Assembly: GCA_018292915.2 (NCBI GenBank)
Contig: JACVVK020000227.1
Span: 861,001-925,000 of the forward strand
Reading direction: 5' to 3'
Origin: Batillaria attramentaria
Taxonomy: Eukaryota; Mollusca; Gastropoda; Batillariidae
Length of the DNA stretch: 64,000 nucleotides
This document shows positions 25,385 to 35,431 of this stretch, piece after piece. The translations under genes and the position numbers were made by a program. Within the stretch, counting starts at the first letter, position 1, and every line of letters begins with the position of its first letter. The notes beneath the pieces are model-generated. The model had not been told where the DNA came from, made no database searches, and saw nothing but the letters and a program-made list of their open reading frames with translations.

Positions 25385-25576
25385 CTACAGTGGCTGGGCT
25401 TGAACAACATGTCCCGCCGCTGCACACACACAAGCCACCGCCACATGACGCTGTATCTGCTCGTAACGCTGCATCCCGTGAACACAGCCGGCAGGACGGA
25501 GAAGTGTGATGTTGGTCTTGACAGGCTGACAACCATAGGCAGAATGACCCCGACATTCAGGACACTTACACACAGC
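25385..25576 (-). CDS. IL-17-like (3-exon gene) exon 3
   Basis: Sixty-three codons plus TAG, starting AVCKCPECRGHSAYGCQPV and ending VVQAQPL. It holds six conserved cysteine positions of the knot and CVC near the end. The acceptor TGTTGTACAG is preceded by a (TG)n tract of about 60 bp. Confidence 0.92.
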   Translation of the reverse strand, partial: AVCKCPECRGHSAYGCQPVKTNITLLRPAGCVHGMQRYEQIQRHVAVACVCAAAGHVVQAQPL

Positions 25577-25582
25577 CTGTAC

Positions 25583-25641
<59 letters not shown>

Positions 25642-26227
25642 CATCATCATCATCATCATCATCATCGTCATCATCATCATCATTGTCATCATCATCTCTG
25701 TAGATTCTTTGACTGACTCATCAAGGTGCATAATAGCACAGTTAATTACAGTAAACACTTTCTGTTACTACTACTACTACAACAACTATTATCACTATAA
25801 CAACAACTCCTACTGCTAGAACAACAACTACTACAACAACTACTACAACTACAAAAACAGCTACTACTGCTAGAACAGCAACTACTACAACAACTACTAC
25901 TACATGTACTACTTCAACTACTGCTACTGCTGCTGCTTCTACTACTATAAGCCAACCGATAAGCAGCTCCGTGTTGACGTCCATTTAAAAGTTATTGAGT
26001 GAACTAAATTATGTGGATGGAGTGTAATACTATGTATTATTTTTGTTAACTCGCTACTGACGTCAGACGGGGGTGAGGATCCAGGCGGAAACTGGCTGTA
26101 CACTGACGTCACGTGCAAACTTGCCCTACTTTGAACACCACTACATCATTATCTATCTATCTCTCTATCTCTCTATCTATCTATCTCTCTATCTCTCTAT
26201 CTATCTCTCTATCTCTCTATCTATCTC

Positions 26228-26264
<37 letters not shown>

Positions 26265-29200
26265 GTGTCTGCAATACACATTGTTATCATTATCATGCGT
26301 GCTTACCTCCCTGTAGGAGGAAGGGACGTAACCATGTGGGAGTTGTCTGACCACGGTGTAGAAGGGACAGAGCGAGTTATGACGTACATCTTGACGCCCG
26401 GCACTGCCACCCGTGCCCACTCTCAGCGGACCGGTAGGACACGCAGTGCTCTCCCCTTCCTCTAGGACGGGCAACGAGGGACGGTTGTCATGGTAACCGC
26501 TCGGTACCAAGATGGCGCTGCCGTCAGTTGCTGGACGGAGGAACGTACTGTCCTGTAATATAATATAATATAATATAATATAATATAATATAATATAATA
26601 TAATATAATATACCCACGGACATGCAAACAAAAATATGAAGACAGACAGACATAACTATGCAGGCAGACAGCAGACATAGATGAGTGAGTGAGAGAGTGA
26701 GTATTAAGTGCTGAACACCACGCAAGCAACAAAGACTAAGTGGCAGTTAAGCAAGGTCTTCTCCGTCAGGTCATTAAACAAATAAACAGGTATTGCTTAA
26801 AACAAGATGTAACTAAAAATTAATAAATCTATCTGGTTTCAATGAGATGAGAGACTCATTTTAGCTCTTGAACTCCCAGAGTTATGAAAAAAACACCTCC
26901 CCCCAAAAACCAACACATAGAAGGTAAGTCAAAGAGAGCCCATACTGTTTATATCTATATACTGTTTATATCTATATACTGTTTATATCTATATACACGT
27001 GTCTATATAACATAAAATAAATTGAATTTTTAATTCGACTCCTTCAAGAAACTGATAGACAAAAATACACACATACAGACAGATAGACAGACATAAATAC
27101 ACACATACTGACAGAGATAAATACACACATTCACACATACAGACAGACATAAATACACACATGCAAACAGACAGACAAAGCAAGTAAGTAAGATGTTGTG
27201 CACGACAGACAATGAAGAGGAGGTCACGGCAGGCGAACTCTGCTAGAATCCTGCCACTTAGTTTATCTCTCGCGCTGCGGGCGGCCGGTGCCATGCCTTG
27301 CATTCCAAAGGGGCCAGCTGGTGCCAGCAGAAACTAGGCCTTCTTTATTCATACTGTGCTGGCGCTTGAATGTGGTCATTTTCTCCTTCTTTCTAATCCC
27401 TCTGGATGCGGTGTGGAAGTTTTGTTGTGTTTGAAATTTACATGAAGTGATAGGTGGTTGTTTCCTCTGTTGCCTCCACTTGTTTTTTTAGACAGGACGT
27501 GGGTGTGTGGATTTTCTATCGGCAGAAGTATGCGATAGGTGCATACAATATGGAAAGTACCAACGAACACACTGAGTCAACACATACAGCTAAACTGAAC
27601 GCTTTGTGTCGTCTGTGTGGTGACAGAGTTACAGGAAAGAAAGTGAAGGATGTAAATGTTAAACTTTGTACCAGTTTTTCTGCAGACATTTTACACTTTT
27701 ATGGACTAAACCTGGCAGAAGATATTGAAAACAAACATCATAGTTCCAAATCGTTATGTTTGAAGTGCTATGCAAGGCTTACCGCGCTCAAGAAGTCCCC
27801 TGAACCATCAGAAACAGTATTACAAAGCGCTGAAAGAAAACACTGAAGTAGAGGATGAACTGTGCAACTGAGGAACTAAACAGTGATAACAGTGCAGCAC
27901 TGACCTGACCGTTCATCTTCCACCCACCCACCCACCCACCCACCCACCCACCCATCCTTTCTGCCACATTCCTGAGTTTGCTGCTGAAAATGTGTTTTTA
28001 TTTCCTTTGTTGTCTATTGACTGACTGCTGCTTGTGGATAGTAACACTTTCCGAAACACTACAAGTGCATAAGCTAACATTTTTTGTGTTCAAACACTGA
28101 CGTTTTGAAACGATACGTGGATACTGTTTGATACAAACTGGATTACCAGTGCTCCGAGCCAAGGGATATTAATACGCTTCTGGCAAGTGACAGGTTAGTC
28201 GTCCTGAATTTTGTGCTTGACTGTGTAAAACTACTCATATGCATCTTCCCGTATATATAAATTTGAAACTATAGAAAACTTCCTAAGACGCTGTAGCACA
28301 AGTTAAAAACAGTCAAATTTACGATGCATGTGTACTGTTTGTCAGTCTGCATGTTCTTTACTAACGAACAGCACTCTCCAGTCAGTTGCTGCATAGGGCA
28401 TGTTTGGTATGAAAACAGAGCTTGATTTCTTCACTATTCAACTATGTCCATGAAAGCATGAAATTACACATGTGTGTTGCCGAACAAGGCACGGAAAAGA
28501 ACAACTCAAAATGTACAAACTCTCTGTAGCTTTCTGCCGGTACTGCTGACAGGTGTAGCGACTGGCTTGATAACGCGGCAGAGTTCTACTCTCTCAGGGC
28601 CTATTCAGCGCTTTCAGGCATGCCGCACTGGGAAGGGCTGTTTATTTATGGCTGGCAGGCAGCGCTGCCCTCTTTTTGACCTAGGCCGCTGTTACACAAT
28701 GACCTGTGTAACCTAGCCGGGTCGTGACCACTAAGCCGAGTCGTGACCGCCAGGGCTGGCATTTATGTTGATTTGACAGGCAAGGTAGGAATAGCAGGGC
28801 GTCACATGTATACCTAGATTAATCTCGCTTAGGCTATGTGGTCAGTCTAAATTGATGACCGGATTAAGTGATTACTTTGACCGATGGACGGATTGGCAGT
28901 TCGTGAGGGCTCGCGGACTGCCGAGACCTATATATGGGGGGACACCACAAGAGGAGAGAGAGAGCAGGGACACACTCAGAACGACTCGGAGTCCACACAG
29001 AGACCAGCAGAAACCTATGTCGGACTGAACCACCAAGACAAGACTCTTCGGCGAATAGCGCTGGGGAGTACTAGGCTGCTGTGTCATGTTGTTAGGACAT
29101 TGTATTAACGAAAAATTCTAGACTATCACAATTAAAGGTGGATGCCACGGCCGGTTTTTAGGCCACCTCCAAAAAGATAGTGGCACCACTACGAAAAGAG

Positions 29201-29300
29201 TACCATTCTTGGTGTGTGATCATTTCTGTCGGTCGACTGCGTGCGTCTGTGTTGTACTGTAACACCGCTCCAACTAAAGAGTCGGCTTTGCACAGCCGTG

Positions 29301-29337
<37 letters not shown>

Positions 29338-29652
29338 GGGGGGGGGGGGGGGGGGAGAAAAACTCAGAAAAAGACGCTGTTTGAGACTGACCGAGAGTTG
29401 AGTGGTGAGTGCATCCTGCATATCCTGTAGGTCGTGCGGGTCGGTGGGCACGAGGCAGGGGGTGGGTGGTGGGGGCGTCGCGCTTCGCTCTTCACGCTCT
29501 TGTCTCTCCTGTTCTTGGGCAGCTGACGTCATCATTCCTTGTATGACGTCAGACAGAGAGAGGGCGCTGGTTGTTGTTGGTAAACAGATGGCGATGTACA
29601 TCACGGCGGCAAGCGAGACCATCAAACGACAGGGGAGAAAACTCTGTGTCAT
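25385..29652 (-). CDS. Interleukin-17-like cytokine, paralogue with 3 exons
   Basis: Secreted cystine-knot cytokine of the IL-17 family. Exons 29652-29392, 26552-26307 and 25576-25385 join in phase 0 to a predicted 232 residues. Residues about 10-31 form a signal peptide (MVSLAAVMYIAICLPTTTSA), followed by a Glu/Arg-rich and Pro-rich propeptide. The IL-17 domain has NSLCPFYTVVRQLPHGYVP, then CKCPEC, YGCQPV, AGCVHG and a terminal ACVC; this cysteine order and spacing match the paralogue at 42555-43639. The first intron (2.8 kb) contains an unrelated zinc-binding-domain ORF. The third exon is unusual compared with the two-exon paralogue. Binding to IL-17 receptors is expected from the family, not visible here. 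Confidence 0.9.
25582..25692. repeat. Compound (CA)n (CAT)n microsatellite
   Basis: About 60 bp of CA followed by about 50 bp of CAT/CGT triplets. On the IL-17-like gene strand this is (ATG)n(TG)n directly upstream of the exon 3 acceptor. Confidence 0.93.
25765..26270. repeat. ACT-rich and (CTAT)/(CTCT) microsatellites in IL-17-like intron 2
   Basis: Degenerate ACT/ACA triplets at about 25765-25950, and mixed CTAT/CTCT tetranucleotides at 26148-26263. No coding potential beyond low-complexity shadows. Confidence 0.88.
26307..26552 (-). CDS. IL-17-like (3-exon gene) exon 2
   Basis: Eighty-two codons from DSTFLRPATDG to VPSSYRE, phase 0 to 0, donor GTAAGC. It contains the first two conserved cysteines (ACP and SLCPFY). 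The acceptor ATTACAG follows a (TATAA)n tract. Confidence 0.9.
26554..26612. repeat. (TAATA)n tract at the IL-17-like exon 2 acceptor
   Basis: About eleven pentanucleotide copies. On the gene strand they read (TATTA)n and run directly into ATTACAG, replacing the pyrimidine tract. Confidence 0.93.
26613..29391. other. IL-17-like intron 1
   Basis: Besides the zinc-domain ORF it holds three TATATACTGTTTATATC copies (about 26950-27000), diverged ACACACATACAGACAG runs (27065-27180), (CCCA)n at 27920-27952, and (GT)n plus a G-run at 29304-29355. Around 28920-28940 there is TATATATGGGGGG followed by a purine-rich stretch, which could be a promoter or LTR remnant; I cannot classify it. Confidence 0.55.
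27550..27846 (+). CDS. Small ORF with RAG1-N-terminal-like zinc-binding domain, probably element-derived
   Basis: A 98-residue plus-strand ORF on the opposite strand within intron 1 of the IL-17-like gene. It has LCRLCG (C20, C23), C40, ADILHFYGLNLAEDIE, H63/H64 and LCLKCYARL (C70, C73). This CxxC ... H ... CxxC layout resembles the N-terminal zinc domain of vertebrate RAG1 and the N-RAG-type ORFs reported from mollusc mobile elements. It is a fragment: the frame closes soon after the domain, and a different frame continues ALKENTEVEDEL just before the stop, so a frameshift or missing exon is possible. No transposase core seen. A ZAD-like or other CxxC domain is the alternative. Confidence 0.5.
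   Translation: MESTNEHTESTHTAKLNALCRLCGDRVTGKKVKDVNVKLCTSFSADILHFYGLNLAEDIENKHHSSKSLCLKCYARLTALKKSPEPSETVLQSAERKH
29392..29652 (-). CDS. IL-17-like (3-exon gene) exon 1
   Basis: Eighty-seven codons from MTQSFLPCRLMVSL to ALTTQLS. The ATG was chosen because it just precedes the hydrophobic signal peptide; an in-frame extension upstream exists but lacks such a context. Donor TCG|GTCAGT (weak); phase 0. It encodes ALSLSDVIQGMM, parallel to ALPLTDVLGDAM in the paralogue. Confidence 0.8.
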
Positions 29653-30004
29653 GACGTTCGTCTCTTCACAAAGGCAAGCTGAAACACGTGTACTGAATGG
29701 CACAAACACACGGCTCCGTTCACGTCGAAAGATTCCACACACAATGGCGTTGGTCAGGGCCGGTTGTGTTCGTTGCTGCTGTCTCTGGCAACAGTAGAGA
29801 AAGTACAGCAACTGTACTGAGCAGGATGTGTGTAAAGAGTTAATGAGGACGTTGTGTGATGAGGTGAACTTGTCTCTATCAGATGTCCGCGAGTAGAAGA
29901 ATGGTGAATGCTATTTTCCCGGTGCAGCTGATGTGGTCTGTATCTCGTCCCTTGCTGGCTAGTGTTGCCTCGGTCTGCTGGTGGTCGTTTGTAGCCAGCA
30001 TGTG

Positions 30005-30030
30005 GAGGTCCGGCCATATTTATGGACGAC
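30005..30030 (-). promoter_or_regulatory. TATA-like element upstream of the 3-exon IL-17-like gene
   Basis: The minus strand reads CCATAAATATGG (30025-30014), about 360 bp upstream of the chosen ATG. If used it would imply a 5' UTR of about 330 nt. No transcript evidence. Confidence 0.3.
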
Positions 30031-30717
30031 GACAACAGCAACACTCCGACTCTCCTTCCACCAACGCCATCTATTTTTAGCCCCCTACCGGTAAGTTGAA
30101 ATGTTCGGAAATGCGGAAGGACCAGGAGCTGTTCCCAATGTCAGACAATCCCATTTAACAAATCAACCGTCACTTAAGGATGTGCCACCATTACAACACA
30201 ACACAACAAAGTTTGACAAATGGAACCACCGTAAGCACTCTTCCTGTCAACGGAACTGATTAACGTATGCGACGTTGGGTGTTTTTGCATCATCATCATC
30301 AAAGCCCATGATGAATGACTCAAACTACGTGTTTCAAATGAGTGAATCGTTATAATTAGCGCGTGTTGTCAGCGTGCGGATGTTATTAGTCAGGTCACGT
30401 GACCACAGCGTCGTGCCATGGTGGGATCAGGCTCTGTCCCAGCTAGAGGAAATACTGTCAAAAACCACTTTGGTTCCGTGACGGATTCCCCCCCCCCCCC
30501 CCACACACACACAGAGTTTGATTCCGTGACGGATTCTCCCCCCCCCCCCACACACACACCCTGAGTTTGGTTCCGTGACGGATTCTCCCCACCCCCATCC
30601 CCCATCCCCCTCCTGCGCACACACACACACCTGCAACCCTCTTCTTCACAATCTGTCTGTCTGTCTGTCTGTCTCTATGTCTGTCTCTATGTCTGTCTCT
30701 ATGTCTGTCTGTCTCTA

Positions 30718-30756
<39 letters not shown>

Positions 30757-30777
30757 ATGTCTGTCTGTCTGTCTCTA

Positions 30778-30826
<49 letters not shown>

Positions 30827-31634
30827 GAATATATATGTATACAAATAATAAACGCACAACTGACAAAACCAAAAGCAAAAAAAAAAGAAAAAAGAAAAAA
30901 GAAGAATAAATAAAAGAGCAACTACAGACACTGTAATTTGTCAAAAACCACTTTGGTTCCGACATTTAAAAAAAAGGATTATACTAAACGCGTAATTGGC
31001 ATCAATAGCAACAGCACACTTCATTCATCATTTGTATGACCATCAGAACATCAAGGGTCACTGTAGCTTGTTGGCATCTCCACCTCCGCACCAACCCCCT
31101 TCCCCCCAACCCCCCCCCCCCCCCCCCGGACCATGACAACAAGTGCATGTGATGTATGCAATGTATACCTTGTCTTCCGCCATTCTCACAGACTAACTTC
31201 CTGTCTCTCACAGACTAACTTCCTGTCTCTCACAGACTAACTTCCTGTCCGACACAGAATTCACTGCAACATTCTCACTTTTGGCTTACCGCCGCTTTGA
31301 CAGCTCTCTCTCTCTCTCTCTCAGCACCCTCGCTTGGATTATTCAAGACCAAACTAATAAAACATCTGGTGGACAGCTCGTAATGGGCTTGACAATACAT
31401 GTACTCTGTAGGATTTTGTATTTCGGGCAAAAAAAAAAAAAAAAAAAAAAATCCCAATACTTATTCACATCACGCGTTTTTTGTTGTTTTTTTTGGTTTT
31501 AAAACTGTAAAAACATCGCCTCAAGATTTGTTTGCATTGCTCACCTATCACATCCATTGTTCCCCCCCCCCTTTTTATTTTTTATTTTTTTTTCTTCTTA
31601 GTATTGCTTGATTTATGTATGTAGTAGCATGGTC

Positions 31635-31665
<31 letters not shown>

Positions 31666-32040
31666 CTGTACCTAGTTAGAGCTTACTTTGCTTACTTTGT
31701 ATATATATCAGTAGCCTAGCAAGGACAAGATGTAAGACAGGTCTGCGTACCTAATCTTTTATCCTTGTAAAATAAAGTTTCGTTCGTTCGTTCGTTCGTT
31801 CGTTCTCTCTCTCTCTCTCCTTATCTTTCTGCTCTCCTCGATATCTCCACCCCTTCTCGTCCCTGAGATCTTCTAATGACAAACTACCCCGGGTACCTAG
31901 GGTTAATACCGAGTCTTTTGGTCAGAGAGCATTTCAGTCTCAAGCCCGGCCCTTTCGTGTGGAATCCGTAACTCCCGGACTGTCAGTATCACGTTCTTTT
32001 GCAGGACGGCTGAAAACGTACGTGTGCTCCATAATTATTG
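30031..32040. other. Intergenic, low-complexity rich
   Basis: Three diverged units with GGTTCCGTGACGGATTC followed by C-runs (30472-30610), a (TGTC)n array 30650-30826, C-runs near 31110-31128, an A-run near 31431-31450, and triplicated CAGACTAACTTCCTGTC (31190-31250). No gene recognised. Confidence 0.7.
31620..31818 (+). mobile_element. LINE-like 3' end with (TTCG)n tail
   Basis: Plus-strand sequence ending CCTTGTAAAATAAAGTTTCG and then about seven TTCG copies (31781-31805) and CT repeats. A polyadenylation hexamer immediately followed by a simple repeat is typical of 5'-truncated CR1/jockey-like LINE ends. The 5' limit is uncertain and there is no ORF. Confidence 0.55.
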
Positions 32041-32059
32041 TCTTCAATTAGTCAAAGTC

Positions 32060-32822
32060 TGTATCCTTGCAGCCCCCTAGCCCAGTTAGTCAAGTCTGTA
32101 TCCTTGGAGCCCCCTAGCCCAATTAGTCAAGTCTGTATCCTTGCGGTCCCCTAGCCCAGTTAGTCAAGTCTGTATCCTTGGAGTCCCCTAGCCCAGTTAG
32201 TCAAGTCTGTATCCTTGGAGTCCCCTAGCCCAGTTAGTCAAGTCTGTATCCTTGGAGTCCCCTAGCCCAGTTAGTCAAGTCTGTATCCTTGGAGTCCCCT
32301 AGCCCAGTTAGTCAAGTCTGTATCCTTGCAGCCCCCTAGCCCAATTAGTCAAGTCTGTATCCTTGGAGTCCCCTAGCCCAATTAGTCAAGTCTGTATCCT
32401 TGCGGTCCCCTAGCCCAGTTAGTCAAGTCTGTATCCTTGGAGTCCCCTAGCCCAGTTAGTCAAGTCTGTATCCTTGCGGTCCCCTAGCCCAGTTAGTCAA
32501 GTCTGTATCCTTGGAGTCCCCTCGCCCAGTTAGTCAAGTCTGTATCCTTGCAGCCCCCTAGCCCAGTTAGTCAAGTCTGTATCCTTGCAGCCCCCTAGCC
32601 CAGTTAGTCAAGTCTGTATCCTTGGAGTCCCCTCGCCCAGTTAGTCAAGTCTGTATCCTTGCAGCCCCCTAGCCCAGTTAGTCAAATCTGTATCCTTGCA
32701 GCCCCCTAGCCCAGTTAGTCAAGTCTGTATCCTTGGAGTCCCCTCGCCCAGTTAGTCAAGTCTGTATCCTTGGAGTCCCCTAGCCCAGTTAGTCAAGTCT
32801 GTATCCTTGGAGCCCCCTAGTC
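32060..32822. repeat. 37-bp minisatellite
   Basis: About 20 copies of a unit containing CCCAGTTAGTCAAGTCTGTA and TCCTTGGAGTCCCCTAG, with GGAGT/GCAGC/GCGGT variants interspersed. Confidence 0.94.
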
Positions 32823-32872
32823 CAGCCGGTTAGATTGCAGTGAGGCTTTAGTATTGCGCTCAGTGTTACCAG

Positions 32873-32897
32873 TGTGCGTGCGTGCGTGCGTGCGTGC

Positions 32898-32984
<87 letters not shown>
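32873..32984. repeat. (CGTG)n (GT)n (GA)n compound microsatellite
   Basis: Tetranucleotide CGTG, then GT, then GA runs in direct succession. Confidence 0.95.
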
Positions 32985-32986
<2 letters not shown>

Positions 32987-33316
32987 TTCCGTGTTGCCTT
33001 CATACATCATGGGTAGGACGACCCGTCTTGCATCATAACCGACAACATCAACACACTCACTGATTTTATTTGTTCGTCCGCTTGTGATCCCGGAACAGGG
33101 CCGGCCAGGCAGTCCATGATCCAGTCTATTTCTAGCTCTGTCACAGGCACTGAGCCACTCAGTGTCCACACACTCACGCACTTTAAGCAGCGGAAAGCGG
33201 GAAGACAAGGGGACAGTCCGGCGGCTGTTTCCTCCATCAACAACACTGACTGAACATTTGCCGGCATTTCCCTAAACTGTGGCCTTGTGCAGCATGCGGA
33301 TATTACGTGATGAACA

Positions 33317-34639
33317 CCGGTGTACCAGGCCAGAATCTACCCCGTCCAGAATCTACCCCGCAGGAACTGGCCTAGGCCCAAATCTACCCGGGTAGAAACT
33401 GGACTAGGCCAGAAGTTACACCGGGTTTAAACTGGCCTGGGCCAGTTCCTATCCCCCCTGGCCCAGAATCTACCCCCTCCTGTTCTAGGCCAGTTTCTCT
33501 CCCCCTGGCCCCGAAATGAAATAACATCAGATTGACTATGCGTTTCTTTGTTTGAACAGTATATATGTCTTTGATTTCACTTTGAAATAATAGTATTGTC
33601 TCTAAAAATGGTTCATGTAAGTTTTGTTCTTGCTAGTACAAGAGCATATAAATGAATATTTACTTTGTCAAAATTATGTTTTAATGTACGCGTGCACACA
33701 GACACAGACACAGACACAGACACACACACACACACACACACACAAGACTGAGATAGATAGAGATGTTAATTAAAATTAATTTTAATGCAAACAGTATAAC
33801 ATCAAAGCAATCTGCATAAAAAAATTGAGTAACTTGAGTTGCAGATGAAAGCACATGTTAACTAATAATAATAATAATAATTTATTTCTATAGCGCTGTA
33901 ATCTACTTATAAGGCAGTTCTAAGCGCTAAAAGTACAGGTAAAAGTACAGATAAGAGTCAAGGTTCAGGGCCAGGGCAACTGCATGTATGGTACTTTATA
34001 AGGAGATGGAGAAAGACGGAGGCAGGTTAGACGGTGCTTTGAGATGAAAACAGGTAGGTTTTTAGATTTGTTTTGAAGGTTTCGAGGGAGGTTGACTGGC
34101 GGAGCGAAAGAGGCAGCGAATTCCAGGCTTTTGGACCAGCGTAGGAGAAGGCTCGACAGTCAACAGAAGAAAGTTTAGTACGTGGGATTCTGAATATCTA
34201 TACGATAAATATTGTGGTCTATAAAACAGACATACTAGCGATTTAAAACGAAACTTTATAACAAGGTTATGCAACGCTGAGAACGACGTTGAAGTGATCT
34301 GATCTGTTTTCCAGATAAATGGCAGTGTCAGTTTTCTGTCAGAGGGAAAAGCTTGCGGGGTAGCGCAACCAGCGCATTTCCTCAGTACAACCAGTTCGAC
34401 TCAGTAGTATTCCAAGGTCTTTGGTAGTACATGTAGTCACTGTAGCAACTGGTGTAGTGAAATTGTGAATTTAGCTCAGTACAATGAATTCGAATTTAGC
34501 TCAGACCAGGGGGGTAGATTCGGGGCCAGGGGGGTAGAAACTGGCCTAGGCCAGAAACTACCCGGGTTTAAACTGGCCTAGTCCAGTTTCTACCCGGGTA
34601 GATTCGGGGCCAGGGGTAGATTCTGGCCTGTTACACCGG
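33317..34639. mobile_element. Foldback-like element with long composite inverted ends
   Basis: The outermost 27 bp match as an inverted repeat with one mismatch (left starts CCGGTGTACCAGGCCAGAAT; right ends CAGGCCAGAATCTACCCC inverted, then TACACCGG). Each end, about 33317-33530 and 34505-34639, is built from variants of GGCCAGTTTCTACCC in both orientations. The centre is AT-rich, with a SINE-like tail at 33866-33930. No transposase ORF seen. Confidence 0.6.
33866..34200 (-). mobile_element. Dispersed repeat with (AAT)n / TATAGCGC tail
   Basis: Begins (AAT)n then TTTATTTCTATAGCGCTG ... AGTTCTAAGCGCTAAAAG. The same kind of tail (AAT run, TATAGCGC/GGCGCTTT, then a GCGC echo) is found at 17215-17290 and at the 3' end of the SINE at 46741-47142. 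Downstream sequence to about 34200 may belong to it. Confidence 0.5.
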
Positions 34640-35430
34640 GTACATAAAGGTCAAGGTCAATGCAGACGTCATTCTAGACAACGGGTACAGCAGGTCAATA
34701 GGAAGATTTTTCACAATCTGATGAGGCGCCCCCTAGTGACAGAAAACACACCACGTACACAAACTGGATTTTGACCGCTAAACTCACTATGACAAACCAA
34801 TTGTATGGGTTTAAAAAAAAGAAGAAGCTTAGAATCTTATATTTTCATTCCTATTTTGTTTGGAGCTTTAAGTCTAAAGACGATTTTCCACTTTATGTCT
34901 GTTATTTAATGGACAAAAACCGTATTTTTTAATTGAACATCTGCTATTTAATGAACAATAAAGTATTTTTTTAGAAATTGAATTTGAATTTGAGGATTGT
35001 TTACCCCGAAAGCCCCCAGGGTCACCAGTTGAACACTGATCAGAACAAAATAGGTCAACATTCAACACAAGTAATTTTCCTCCATGATCTTGCTTAGTTA
35101 CCTCAAAGTTTGCTCCTTAGCAAAAGCTGAGATTTTTCTTGCAATGGAAACTGATGGTGGTCTTCTGAGGCAATTGAAAATGGTCACACACGGAATTGTC
35201 TCATCCAAGGGGGATAACCCTGAGAGTGATCGGCCCAGGAACGACAACAGCAACGAGCAATTTTTCGGTGGAAATCAACAACCAAATAAATGTGCTGTGT
35301 TTTACAGATCATAAGGTATTTGTTCGTATTGTTATTAGTATTAGTTATTAGACATTATATCCATTATGATCGATATTTTCCTATTACTGGGATAATTCAT
35401 GCTGCCATGAGAGAGAGAGAGAGAGAGAGG
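34640..35430. other. Intergenic, possible LINE 3' remnant
   Basis: Around 34930-34995, AACAATAAAGTATTTTTTT is followed by GAATTTGAATTTGAGG, an AATAAA plus short-repeat tail like a LINE 3' end on the plus strand. Otherwise no gene recognised. Confidence 0.4.
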
Positions 35431-35431
35431 T

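Noticed and set aside
28460..29130. Possible solo LTR (TATATATGG followed by a purine-rich stretch)
   Set aside because: I could not find paired ends, a target duplication or any retroviral-type coding sequence to support it.
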